A stretch of 64,000 bases of DNA from Amia ocellicauda (Eukaryota > Chordata > Actinopteri > Amiiformes > Amiidae). Made by a program: the position numbers and the translations under genes. This document shows positions 35,896 to 45,699 of the stretch, piece after piece (position 1 is the first letter of the stretch; every line of letters begins with the position of its first letter). The stretch lies in assembly GCF_036373705.1 (NCBI RefSeq), contig NC_089851.1, positions 59,098,350 through 59,162,349 on the forward strand, in the 5' to 3' direction. The notes beneath the pieces are model-generated. The model saw nothing but the letters and a program-made list of their open reading frames with translations, did no database searches and was not told the origin of the DNA.

Positions 35896-36231
35896 ATGTC
35901 TGTTCGGATTAAAAGAAATCTACCACTTTTGCAGATGTTATTTGAGGGGAACCCGTGCCAGAGGAAAGCTGTGCTGGCCGCGGCCCCTTCGGATTTGATA
36001 GAGTCCCTGTGCGAAATAGCTTTAAACATCTTGCGTGGAAACATCCCCCTAACCCCTTCTCAACATTCTAAACTCAAAAAACAAAAAGCTGTTATCAAGA
36101 TCATCGCTAATAAGAAGTATTCTATTAAAAGAAAAAGAAAGAAGATTAATCAAACCGGGGGTTTTATTGAACCACTCTTGAGCATAGCTGTGCCTTTCCT
36201 TGCCAGTCTTCTGGCTTCGAGCTCGGTTTAG
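35896..36231 (+). CDS. Small basic protein with hydrophobic C-terminus, conserved in Polintons
   Basis: An intact 111-residue frame beginning MSVRIKRNLPLLQMLFEGNP. The middle is very basic (KKYSIKRKRKKINQ), and the end is a glycine-led hydrophobic stretch (GGFIEPLLSIAVPFLASLLA). The layout resembles small virion or core proteins next to the ATPase in other Polintons, but the biochemical role is not known to me. It lies 6 bp after the ATPase and 2 bp before the next start, as in a compact transcription unit. Confidence 0.75.
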   Translation: MSVRIKRNLPLLQMLFEGNPCQRKAVLAAAPSDLIESLCEIALNILRGNIPLTPSQHSKLKKQKAVIKIIANKKYSIKRKRKKINQTGGFIEPLLSIAVPFLASLLASSSV

Positions 36232-36233
36232 TA

Positions 36234-36930
36234 ATGGAACATGCTCGGAAAATGTTTTTGGTCCCTCAGGATCAGCTTGAAAAACTGAAAAAAAATGTTG
36301 CCGGTCCAGAAACCCTCCAACAAACTGTCGAGAATAACTTGGACTCTGAAATGAAAGCTATATTAACCAGGGTTGATTTAAATCAGCATTCCAAACCCCA
36401 ATTGTATAGTGCCACAATACAACAATATACAGTATCTGGTTCGGCAGGGGGAAAAAGATTACAACACTTTAACTTTAAACATGGCCTCTCGAGAAAACGG
36501 GATTGCGGATGAGGGGACTGTGGCTGATAAGGGTTTTGATGCTCAGCCCTCTGTGATAGCGGATACCGAGCCTGTTGAGGGTTTTTCCTCCTCGCCAGAG
36601 GTCGATGTTGTAACTGATGTTTTGAGAAACATGCCTTCCAGAAGCAAAAGAAATGCTGAATATATCCTGCACAAAATGGTTCAGAAACCACGTGTAACGG
36701 CTTGGAATGAACAGGGTGAATTTGTTTTTAAAGGACAATTGATCAAAGGATCACATATGTTTGATCTGTTGAAGAGTGTCACTAGCACTAATAAGATCCC
36801 TGCTAGCTGCAGACCTGTAGGCTGGAATTCTTTCCTACATGCGATGGCCTGTCTGAACATCCCACAATCAACAGTGCCTAACCAGGAGACACGCCAAAAA
36901 ATACACATGTGTAAAGAGGGGGGAGGCTGA
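36234..36930 (+). pseudogene. Polinton protein of unknown function, one frameshift
   Basis: The first frame (36234-36512) begins MEHARKMFLVPQDQLEKLKK. The rest continues in another frame (open from about 36409 to 36930), with SRSKRNAEYILHKMV and a C-terminal segment GEFVFKGQLIKGSHMFDLL. The switch lies in the shared region about 36440-36480. The N-terminal leucine-zipper-like helix and C-terminal fold are recurrent in fish Polintons, but no established function can be named. This is the last gene of the rightward block. Confidence 0.7.
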
Positions 36931-37260
36931 ATGGGAAGCTAAAACCCCAACTGCTCATTACTTACCCAGTGTTAAGCGAAGGATCTCAGGATCTAGTACA
37001 CGTTGGTTTGCTTATTAATAGCCTGTTATTATTGTTTGTAAAACAGTGAATGAAGACCGACAACCGATTGTAATTATTTATTTTATGTTTTATTTTTCGA
37101 ATGTTGTACAGATGTGTTCTTTATAACATGCCCCGTGTCTTCTATAATAAGTGTGTTAAATAAATGATTTGCTTCAAAGACTGATTCCTGTTTTTCTCCT
37201 TAACATACGTGACATCTTTTAAAATCCTCACAAGAGCAGCCAGTCTGTATACAAGGGTTG
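36931..37260. other. Convergent intergenic region between the two gene blocks
   Basis: Noncoding. An AATAAA at about 37159 (GTTAAATAAATGA) could end rightward transcripts. The leftward protease ends at about 37261. Confidence 0.6.
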
Positions 37261-37770
37261 TTAGCACCATACGTTACAGGTATATAAGGGTCCGTATACA
37301 TTGTCCTGACAAACTGTCACTTTTTCATCATTCTGTTCTAAATCATCGCTGTACAGAGTCATAATGTCTGGATATGTTCGACCTTTAGCTCTATGATATA
37401 AGAAAAATGCACAATGTTGGCACAAGTGGTGGTCTGTAGACTCTGTACTTGACGCCCGTTTTAAAGGGTTTCTTGACAGTTGTTGAGCAAAAAGTTATGG
37501 ATACTCCGGGGGAAAGGTCTGAAATCTGGGGGGTGACCGTAGGAATCAAAAAAATTCACCACGTTGATCCTCCCTTAGATAAATAGTGAACCAGTGTTCT
37601 CCAGGCATATTTTTAGGGTGAGTATTGATTATGTACATCGCTGGTAAATTCTTGATCTTAAATTTAGGCAGCTGGTCACAGGCATAGACCCCTTGAAACC
37701 GTTTGCGGGTACATGAGGTAGCCGTCATGATGGTGTTGAGCTCTATGGTATTCATTTTAATAATAATCAT
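37261..37770 (-). pseudogene. Adenain-like cysteine maturation protease, frameshifted
   Basis: The start near 37770 leads to GEHWFTIYL (catalytic His, about 37600-37575). The frame stops at 37546 beside a run of seven T, then continues in a neighbouring frame (FFDSYGHPPDF) and shifts again to LCQHCAFFLYHRAKG, which carries the catalytic Cys in QHC (about 37410). The end is TAA at 37261-37263. The Glu/Asp-His-Cys fold matches adenovirus-type proteases, which cut capsid precursors. At least two frameshifts break it. Confidence 0.85.
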
Positions 37771-37852
37771 ACAGAATGTTTCTTCTCTGATTCACCTCAA
37801 TAATGTTGTGAAACACAGCGTACACGATCATATTTACAGTGCGGGGTAGAGG

Positions 37853-39061
37853 CTATTTAAAACGCATCTCCAGACGCATGTTACCCGTTTTCACCAGTGA
37901 AAAATGTTGTCCACACTCTTCGTCGGGGGTCAGGTTGAATCTGTACAGCGTGTAGCCGCTGCAGTATTCCTGGCGATTGATCATCAGAGGTTGATCCTTG
38001 AGATGACGACCCGCAGCCAATACTAGACTGTAATATTCCCGAACAGCATTGCTGTTTTCAAAGTCCGGTTGAAAAGGCTTGGACGGCACCTGCACTCCGT
38101 CAACGTACAATGCTATAAATTCTGCGTTTAATGTTTAAAGTTAAAGGGGTTCTTGTTGTATACCCTGGTAAAGGCATCATTATCCACTAGACCTATAATA
38201 ACCTGTTTTGGGAGCTGCCCTAGAAAAAGATTTTCTTGGTTCATCACACGTGTCCCCTCGGGGATACTGTGGACTTTCATATAGACTCTTTCTTTCGGGT
38301 ACTTGGCGTTTGCCGTCATTAATGCCTGGGCGTGTCCTAGTTTAACTGCTGGGGATACGGACACTTTTCACAAACAATGAAGTCGATAATATATTCAGTT
38401 TATATTTTTCAGTATCGGGAGTCATCAGACAGAAAGCATTTTTGCTCGGGATCATTTTAATTTTAATGTCTACCCTGTTGAGCATGAGTTTTTATTGAAA
38501 AAATATGTCCACATGAATATGCCCTATTAGCTCAAAGGTCCGGCCTTCGTCTGAAAAGGCTGCTCTTTTTTGCAAGCCCTCATTGAGTCCATCTGTATCC
38601 CTGTCGTCCATAGCTTCTGGGGTGTCTTTGAAGAACAGGCCAGGACTGAACTGCTTGCTTAGAGTCTCCTCACTATAATTAAGGATACACTCCATCATGG
38701 CTCTATAGGGGTAGGTATTGCTGCTTTGACTAATGAGTCGATCACCCAGGGTCACGTCCACTTGCGAAAACATGGTGGCCATAGGGTAATTGATGACACC
38801 AACGTTGGCTGCCTTCACTGTTGCATCCCCATCCTCCTCATCCACTCTGCAGTTGATTAAAATGACAGTGTTGTTCAAATCAATATAATCTTCCCCATTT
38901 CCCGCTATGAAAAACTCCAGAGGGGCTGTTTCTGAAATTGCGGAAAGAGGTAGTATCTCTACATAGATGCTTTTATCTATACTCGTTTGGGTGTACGGGA
39001 CTGTAAACAGGTCCAGTTCTGATTTAATGCATTCTTCCGATAGGCTATGGAAAAAAGACAT
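37853..39061 (-). pseudogene. Major capsid protein (double jelly roll), frameshifted
   Basis: The N-terminal piece (39061-38492) begins MSFFHSLSEECIKSELDLFT and contains EYIDLN-like GEDYIDLNNT. Middle pieces lie at about 38490-38365 (other frame) and 38364-38128. The C-terminal piece (38110-37853) includes AAGRHLKDQPL, GYTLYRFNLTPDEECGQHF and LRLEMRF. Together they have the length and order of the Polinton/adintovirus major capsid protein, about 400 residues. At least three breaks (near 38490, 38360 and 38120) prevent a full product. Confidence 0.92.
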
Positions 39062-39085
39062 GTTTAAAAGATGTAACCTGAAGAT

Positions 39086-39499
39086 CTATTGGGCTTTCTT
39101 TGAGACTTTCTTTTTGCAGGTTTTCTCTTCTGTTGCTTCCTTCTCCAAGGGATTCTGTGGTGTGTTGGAGAATGAGCGAGTCTTCGTTTTTTTGTTAGCT
39201 GGGGGTCTTCGCTGCCCTGGTGGGTGTCTGCTGCTTCTTCTTTTACCCCCGCCCCTCGACATCACCATGAGTCCCGAACCCTCCTGATGCTCATGGCTAG
39301 CTGAGCGGTTCATAACATTGGCGAACACATCACTAACAATGTTTTTAGCCGCTGATTTCAAGTGGGGTCTGGCTATAGCAAAGCCTCTCTTGAGCAGGGG
39401 TACGGCCATTCTAAAAAGACCACGAAAGAGTCCACCTAGCCCGGCCCCATACATAGTGGAGGATCCTACAAACCCGGGCAAGCCATTCCCGGCTTGCAT
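39086..39499 (-). CDS. pVI-like minor capsid / basic core protein
   Basis: A 137-residue ORF beginning MQAGNGLPGFVGSSTMYGAG. It has a glycine-rich amphipathic N-terminus (GLGGLFRGLFRMAVPLLKRG), a conserved middle (PHLKSAAKNIVSDVFANVM) and a long Lys/Arg-rich tail. The arrangement is like adenovirus pVI/pX-type internal capsid proteins found between the major capsid and penton genes in these elements. The frame stays open upstream of the ATG for at least 15 codons, so the true start could be earlier. Intact as read. Confidence 0.75.
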   Translation of the reverse strand: MQAGNGLPGFVGSSTMYGAGLGGLFRGLFRMAVPLLKRGFAIARPHLKSAAKNIVSDVFANVMNRSASHEHQEGSGLMVMSRGGGKRRSSRHPPGQRRPPANKKTKTRSFSNTPQNPLEKEATEEKTCKKKVSKKAQ

Positions 39500-40269
39500 T
39501 TTGTAATAATCAACATAGGCCAGAGGATCGACATAACCCCTCGAAAATGTAGTTTAACTATAATTTTAACGAAACGGAATGGTACGTTGATATTCTGATC
39601 TGATTTTACTTTGATCGTGATGTTGTCAAAGTGTGTCTTTGAGACTGGTATGTAGTGCGGCTTGTCATAAGTAATTGTGATCATGTCATTGCTTTTACCT
39701 TTAATAAGTACATTTCTCAAAAGAGGCACATAACTATCACCAACCCTCTGGTGGGCAATGATGTCCGTATAGATGTAAAGAGTGTAAAAACCACCTCTGA
39801 TATCGGCCGGGAAGGGGGCCACCACGTCTGAGAATGAGTTCTCCGTGTCAGTATAGAAGCCTATTATACGTCCCAGGGCCCCGCTGGTTTGAATACTAAG
39901 GCCAGGTTTTGACACAATGTACACTCGGTTTTTAATAGGATTGTAATATAACTTGAGGCAGGGGTTCCCGTCTGAGAACTGCTTATTCATCTCATCTAAT
40001 ATTTTATCCACGCTGTCGTAATAACCCCCTTCGATCGTGAATGACCATTGACTCTTTTTAAAATGATCAAAAACTGAGAAGTTGGCATCTTTATCTTGTA
40101 AAATAGACCAAGTGTAAGGATACTGTATTTCCGCCAAACCCACTTCCCACGAACCCCTTAGATCTATAGATTTTCCAAATTGCACTGTGTAACTGGATAT
40201 TTCATTTTTAGGATATATATCGAGAGAGGAGTTACTGGGTAGAGTCACGTAGAAGCCACCTAATTCCAT
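39466..40269 (-). CDS. Penton-like minor capsid protein
   Basis: A 267-residue ORF starting MELGGFYVTLPSNSSLDIYP. It is beta-rich with NEISSYTVQFGKSIDLRGSW and EVGLAEIQYPYTW, a signature of the single-jelly-roll vertex protein of Polintons and adintoviruses. After about residue 243 the frame appears to shift at a GGGG run (about 39540): the tail residues are not what the neighbouring frame shows, and that frame runs straight into the pVI-like gene. The natural stop is therefore uncertain. Confidence 0.82.
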   Translation of the reverse strand: MELGGFYVTLPSNSSLDIYPKNEISSYTVQFGKSIDLRGSWEVGLAEIQYPYTWSILQDKDANFSVFDHFKKSQWSFTIEGGYYDSVDKILDEMNKQFSDGNPCLKLYYNPIKNRVYIVSKPGLSIQTSGALGRIIGFYTDTENSFSDVVAPFPADIRGGFYTLYIYTDIIAHQRVGDSYVPLLRNVLIKGKSNDMITITYDKPHYIPVSKTHFDNITIKVKSDQNINVPFRFVKIIVKLHFRGVMSILWPMLIITKCKPGMACPGL

Positions 40270-40371
40270 CTTGAGAAACTAAAGTAATGCCCCCCACCAC
40301 ACCCGCGGACATCTTGTTATAAGGCTTGAATAACACAAACCTGTTGCTCCGGGACTCAACTATTGAACTTT

Positions 40372-41193
40372 TCAGGCCAACCTCTCCATTGCACTAACAC
40401 ATAAAGGGTTGCGCAGCTTTGAAACTCTCACCACATCCCCGACATTGAACTTATAAGTAGTTTTTTCTGTCTTAAAAAAGGGACCGTATACATTTTTATA
40501 TACCTTAAAAGAATTACTCTTGTTAACATCTATAGGCTTCATTTTAATACTGGTGTGATATCCTCGGTTGTAAACTTCGATAAAATCCTGAACTTTATCA
40601 ACATACTTGAACGTGTTGACAGCTGTAAAATATCTCCACATTATTGTCTTTATGGTGCGGTTAAACCTCTCCACAACCGATGCCTTAAGCTCATTACCGG
40701 TGGTGAAATGATGTATATTGTGTCTCTTCAACAGATTCTGAAATTCTCTTTTGAGAAACTCTTTTCCTTTATCAGTCTGCAGTTTTTTAGGACACCGACC
40801 CTGGGACAATATATCCTCAAAGGCCCTTGTCACCACACTACCTGTTTTATTGTGCAGAATTCGGATCCATGCGTATTTCGATAACACATCGATGCACATC
40901 AACATAAATTTGTGACCATTGTTATCTTTTGATAAATTTGACATATCGACTAGATCCATCTGCCATTGTGAGTCTATGTCAGTCACATAGACGCGATTTC
41001 TTTTAAAGTTAATTCTGAGCGGTTTATGTAGGGTATAGGCGTCTTGTGCCCTTAGCCATTCTGAAACAACCTCATCCTTAGCCTTAACCCCGGCTTCAGT
41101 TAGTCCTCTTTGAAAACCTTTCTTACCAGCCAAACCACCGGCCTTGGCCGGGTTGTAGTACAGATCCTTCATCTGGGGAGCTTGCAGAGTCAT
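40372..41193 (-). CDS. Polinton retroviral-type integrase, C-terminally short
   Basis: A 273-residue ORF. The DDE triad is visible: D80 (WQMDLVDM), D141 (QTDKGKEF) and E175 (VVERFNR), with 34 residues from D141 to E175. An N-terminal part of about 70 residues precedes the core, and a small basic, SH3-like end follows (FNVGDVVRVSKLRNP). The stop at 40372 comes soon after this domain begins, so the C-terminal part, including any chromodomain, is lost or frameshifted. Such integrases insert the linear element DNA at 6-bp staggered sites. The catalytic core looks intact. Confidence 0.92.
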   Translation of the reverse strand: MTLQAPQMKDLYYNPAKAGGLAGKKGFQRGLTEAGVKAKDEVVSEWLRAQDAYTLHKPLRINFKRNRVYVTDIDSQWQMDLVDMSNLSKDNNGHKFMLMCIDVLSKYAWIRILHNKTGSVVTRAFEDILSQGRCPKKLQTDKGKEFLKREFQNLLKRHNIHHFTTGNELKASVVERFNRTIKTIMWRYFTAVNTFKYVDKVQDFIEVYNRGYHTSIKMKPIDVNKSNSFKVYKNVYGPFFKTEKTTYKFNVGDVVRVSKLRNPLCVSAMERLA

Positions 41194-41359
41194 TCTGTCA
41201 GATCACACGACACAATGAGCAAAGTTTTTTATACATGTTTTTTTTATTCCATTTCAGGCGAACAAACACCTCTTTTTAGACAATTGAGAAAAGTATAACA
41301 TACACAACAATTTTTTCTACGGTCCAAACAAAAATAAATCAGATGATTGGTTACTTGTT

Positions 41360-41743
41360 CTATATCGACAACGACATGTTTTTTTTATCACACACATCGA
41401 TTACATACACAAATAAAACAACAATATGGGCTATTTTAAAAGTAAACAAAGGTTTGTTAAACATGATCAGTAAAAATTCATACAGATGATGATGAAAAGG
41501 ACTAACATCCTTCTGGGCGCCCTCGACCATCTCACTCCAGTTTTCGTATCCCCCAGTCTCTGTTACGGCGGCCATGAAATTTTCCAGGTTTGAAAGTTGG
41601 TCATTATCTACGGTTAAATCTGTAGAGAAAAGGCTCGCATTGGCTACTTTTTTGTCAAGCACATGGTGTAATAGAGCTCTCAGGCTATCCACCGAGCGTT
41701 GATGGCAGATCCAGTTGCAGAAGCAGTCCAGAACATTTCCCAT
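41360..41743 (-). CDS. Unrecognised Polinton ORF, 127 residues
   Basis: Begins MGNVLDCFCNWICHQRSVDS. It is mostly helical, with a hydrophobic stretch near the C-terminus (IAHIVVLFVYVIDV) that might be a membrane segment. It overlaps the frame-shifted tail of the upstream gene. No family was recognised. It lies between the integrase and the right-end gene, where Polintons carry variable genes. Confidence 0.5.
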   Translation of the reverse strand: MGNVLDCFCNWICHQRSVDSLRALLHHVLDKKVANASLFSTDLTVDNDQLSNLENFMAAVTETGGYENWSEMVEGAQKDVSPFHHHLYEFLLIMFNKPLFTFKIAHIVVLFVYVIDVCDKKNMSLSI

Positions 41744-41782
41744 CTTCCAGGTCCCTCAGTTCTTTATGGAAGAAATACTCTT

Positions 41783-42643
41783 TTAGCTTCCTGGCGGTTT
41801 TTCTACTCGGCTCATCCAGGTCATTGAACAGCTCAGTTTCTCATTTATATACTTCTCATTTTTCAACTCCAGCAAAATCTCATCTATGATTTTCTGGACT
41901 TGCCCGGAAGAGGCCCGCAGGTGGGAGTAAGATATCGCCTTGATTAGCGCCAGCTTCAGCCATGGTTTGTTCAGTCTTCTGTAAATCACATCGAAATAGT
42001 ATCGGAAATAATAGGCATCTGGGTCAAACAGACAGCTGTGCCTCAACTGGCTGGGGTGATTCACTTCACAACCCTGACAGACTGATTTCAGGGTTTGGTC
42101 GATGAGAACCGGCAGAATATATACCAGGGTGTTTTTAACAATTCTGCTTACATCGACCCGCACACCGGGCATAAAGCCATCGTCTTCATCATGCCCCTGA
42201 GGCGGTTCGCTGCTCATTGGGTCACTTGGTTGGCTGTGGGTTGTTTCTACAGCCGCTGGAATGCCCCCTTCCTGAGACGAGTCCGCGATAGACAGTGCAG
42301 CAAACGCAGAACCGTTCAGGACCTCCTGAGCCTGTACATCCCAGAGACTAGCTTCGATGTCTATCGCAAAGCGTCCTGTTTTGTCTTGCGGAATCGGGTG
42401 TTGAGGTCCCGGAGGTTGGCCGCAGTCAGTGGTTTCAGGCATGTATACAAAATCGGGTGAATAGAACCAAGGTAGATCCCGGGATTGGAGAGGGGTGTAG
42501 AGCCTGTCGACATCCATAGACATTGTCTTTAAACATTGATCGGGGGGTGATGTATACCGTCTCTTCACTACGTCACGATAACCCGCCCTCTTAGAAGAGA
42601 GTGGCCCCTGCGGCTCCGTACCCACCACCAAAACCCTGAGCAT
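41783..42643 (-). CDS. Unrecognised Polinton right-end gene with a Cys/His motif
   Basis: A 286-residue frame whose start lies at the inner edge of the right TIR (42641-42643), so its promoter would sit inside the repeat. The N-terminal half is low-complexity and Pro/Ser-rich. The C-terminal half holds CQGCEVNHPSQLRHSCLFD, a possible Cys/His metal site, then an aromatic-rich helix region (YYFRYYFDVIYRRLNKPWLK). The last residues look frameshifted: a neighbouring frame stays open to about 41690. The proximal start is ambiguous, since another ATG at 42647 is in a different frame. Function unknown. Confidence 0.55.
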   Translation of the reverse strand: MLRVLVVGTEPQGPLSSKRAGYRDVVKRRYTSPPDQCLKTMSMDVDRLYTPLQSRDLPWFYSPDFVYMPETTDCGQPPGPQHPIPQDKTGRFAIDIEASLWDVQAQEVLNGSAFAALSIADSSQEGGIPAAVETTHSQPSDPMSSEPPQGHDEDDGFMPGVRVDVSRIVKNTLVYILPVLIDQTLKSVCQGCEVNHPSQLRHSCLFDPDAYYFRYYFDVIYRRLNKPWLKLALIKAISYSHLRASSGQVQKIIDEILLELKNEKYINEKLSCSMTWMSRVEKPPGS

Positions 42644-42677
42644 TCATTTTAATCTCAGACTTCACGTTATGCGTTTC

Positions 42678-42714
<37 letters not shown>

Positions 42715-43334
42715 CGAGAGAGAGCTAAAATAAATTTTAAAAAACTTTCCCCCTAAGCACTTTACTTAGAAGGCTAGAGTAATTTAAGGCGTTCTAAAGA
42801 TTAAGAATGTAAGAAAATAATGTGGTATATCGTAACATTTGTAAGCCAGGATAAGGGACTGTTAAGAAATTGAACAATATCTTAAGTTTAAATCTTATGA
42901 ACTTTTAAGACAGTTAGAAGGCCTTTACTAGAAGGTGTTTAACTAAAAAAAGAATGAATTCACTACAAGATAAAGAGAGAGAGAGATAGATAGATAGATA
43001 ACTATTACTGAAACAATGGAGCTATTCTAACTTAATAGGGGGGGGGGGGGGGGTCACAAACCCCCAGGACCTGAAACATTCACACTCTGAACATTCACAC
43101 TCTCCGGCAAGAACAAAGGCCAGCAGAACTAAGCAGTGTGGGTGGAGGGAGGGGGGCTAGGGGCGAGAGAAGGACAGTTGGATAAGGGAGGTCATCGGGG
43201 TCATCAGGGTCATCGTGGGTGGTTAGGGCGCTATGGGTGTACACTTCCGTCCGGATATGACGTAGGTATAATAAACAAGTGACGTAACATGCCATAAAAT
43301 ATCTGGAAATGCCTATGGCGCCCCCCATTCTACT
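42641..43334 (-). repeat. Right terminal inverted repeat of the Polinton
   Basis: Reverse complement of the left repeat with scattered substitutions. It is 26 bp longer because of an extended (GA)n tract (about 42680-42710), a longer G-run (about 43037-43052), and about 14 extra bp near 42920-42935; its GATA tract is shorter. Confidence 0.93.
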
Positions 43335-43340
43335 GATGTG

Positions 43341-44409
43341 GAATGATTAATGTACATTAAGAAATGAGAAACCAAAGCTAGCTATCTTAAAACATTTGTT
43401 AGAGAAAAGAAAGAAAAGACAAAAGCCATAATTCAATCTAACCTAAGTCGAATGCCCCGAAGAGAATTAAAAACAACAAAACATTACTTTGGATATAAAT
43501 TAATATATATCTCTTTGTATGTTTGTACGTTTACAGTTTGCGCAAGGTAAATGTCCGTATGTCATGTCATTTTCATTTACTGTATAGTCCAGAATATGAC
43601 TGAGAGTCATAAGTCACAAATAGTTACAGAATGATAGCTAAAAAACACCAGTTAAATATGTTGTAATAACAGACCTACAAGAAAAGTAAGCATTTAACTG
43701 TACACAGAATGCTATTGCAAACAGAAATAATAATACAAAATTAATTTATTTAAATAGGTCTTACGAATACAGAAGTTTAAACTAACATGTTAGAAATGGA
43801 ATTAGAGCCAAATTTAGAAATGGGAATCCGAGGCAACCGCAAACATTCGGTGAAGGTTTCTTAGATATTGATAAATAGATAACCAGATACTCCAGGAAAT
43901 TAAAGACGTGGTAATTTGGTAGCTATGAGTTCCACAATGAAGAGTTTTTAAATCCCTAGAAATAGATCCCAAATACAATGTGTAGGTAAGAAATTAACTA
44001 TTGATCAGTTCAATCTGGTTCGGGAACAGTTCTTCTGAACCTGTACCGGTGTAGACTGGACTTCAATAGGAGAAAGCTGACACAATAAAGACATGAGCCG
44101 CGCAGGCGGACAGTCTTAGTGCCCACGCAGGTTCTTAGTTGGGGAAATAATTGACTGGACACATTTTTTGAAAATGTGTTTTCCTGAAGTACCTGGACAT
44201 CATTATTGAGATCAATGAAAAAGCTTATTTTCCAAAGATTAAAAGATGTAACATAACTAATTTAATGAAACATAGTCATGGCAAGTTATAAAACTGTTTG
44301 TCCTTTCACAAACAGAAATACCCTATCAATTAGGAAGAGGGGGGCAGGGGGCAAGTGCCATGACACTGCTCCCCCTGTTCGCCTGAGCAGACAAGCAGCC
44401 TGAGATGAC

Positions 44410-44449
<40 letters not shown>

Positions 44450-45699
44450 CAGAGACTGTAAGTACGTGTAAGGGTTCATAACTTACTACAAACAGAGGAA
44501 GAGTGTAATGACTGGTAATTTACACTGCTTGTATTAATAATGATAATAATATTGATGTTGATACAGACGAATACGTCACATACTAGATGACAACCGCATA
44601 AAACGAATAATAATGAAAATAGGAATAATAGGAGTTGTTCCTAATTAAACTATGTACATAATTTTAAATTATGGTTTATTGGGAAAAAGGTATTGAGAAA
44701 CAAAGAGTAATAACTGCCATCATTTACACAACTACTATTAACTATGGTGTTGAAGGAACTGCTGTAATAATTATTGTAATGGTCTCAGGTATTTAAGTTA
44801 GATAAAAGGACAAAAATAAGCACATTGTTTTGACAACTCCACACAAAAGAGTATCTACACTAGGAAGTAAAGCTGATTCAGTAAACACAGGAGATATGAT
44901 GCTGCTGACGACAGCTGAGTGCTGTACGTAAATAATTTGATAAATGAGATCAATTGGAATCAAGATTATTATTATTTTGAATTGTCCCTTTACTAGAAAC
45001 CTTACAGATTGTGCGAATGTCAACTAATGTGATAGAGATGCCTTTTATAAGGAGGATCTCTGATGTTGTGTGACCCACACATTGTGTCTTCAGATGACTG
45101 ATTTATTCCACATGGCAGATTATGAATCGTGTCCTGAAGGAACAGATGTTTGACCCATAGTGGCAGAGGTGCATATGGAGAAGACGCTGGTTTTCTCATT
45201 GAGACACAGTAGGCCGAGGGCCCGGCTTTAAAGACAGCCTTACGGCATCTTGAACAGACCGATGTTGAGGTCCACAACGCTGAAGTGATGGTTGACTGAA
45301 ATAAGTTCAAATACTGAAATTAAAGGTTTTCCAGATTATAGGAATCTACAATATATTGTGAAACAGCTCAGATGATGTCCGCAGTAGCATATATTCTTGT
45401 ATTGATATTTTAATTTATAATGTACTATTAGTGGAGATGTCACATTATTCAAATGAATAGAATGAAAGCCATGAAGTCAGAATCAGTCCATTGCCTCTCT
45501 TAAGATTTGTACAATGTACAATGTTTATAAATCAAAACGCAACAAATATATGTACAATACAGTTTTCAAACTGAATTTGTAAAAAATAATGTTTTGCTGA
45601 CTTTTGTATTCTCTTAGTAGGAACAAAATGTATGTGTTACGTAGGTAGTAACTAGGGTTTGACTTTTATGACCTGGGGCTGGATGAAATATAATTTGAG
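43341..45699 (+). other. Retroviral interior or unrelated filler, not recognised
   Basis: AT-rich, with a (GA)n tract at about 44412-44446. By position it lies within the provirus, where gag-pol would be expected, but I could not follow a gag, protease or reverse transcriptase. It may be noncoding insert DNA or heavily decayed pol. Confidence 0.4.

Larger units (their letters stand above)
28874..43334. mobile_element. Polinton/Maverick (adintovirus-like) element, decayed
   Basis: Inverted repeats of about 670-690 bp bound the element; both ends read AGTAGAAT followed by a G-run and GCGCCATAGGC. Flanks are TATGTA and GATGTG, a 4-of-6 match where a 6-bp duplication is expected. Inside are all hallmark genes: type-B polymerase, packaging ATPase, adenain-like protease, major capsid, penton-like and pVI-like proteins, and a retroviral-type integrase. 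They form two converging blocks meeting near 37,000. Polintons are virus-like DNA elements that encode their own replication and capsid proteins. Most genes are frameshifted and the polymerase has internal deletions, so this copy is inactive. Confidence 0.95.

Noticed and set aside
37540-37560. Programmed frameshift at the T7 run in the protease
   Set aside because: A second, unrelated break follows soon after and many other genes of the element are also broken, so decay or sequencing error is simpler.
45020-45310. 96-residue minus-strand ORF within the ERV interior
   Set aside because: No retroviral or other domain seen and opposite to the provirus; treated as chance.
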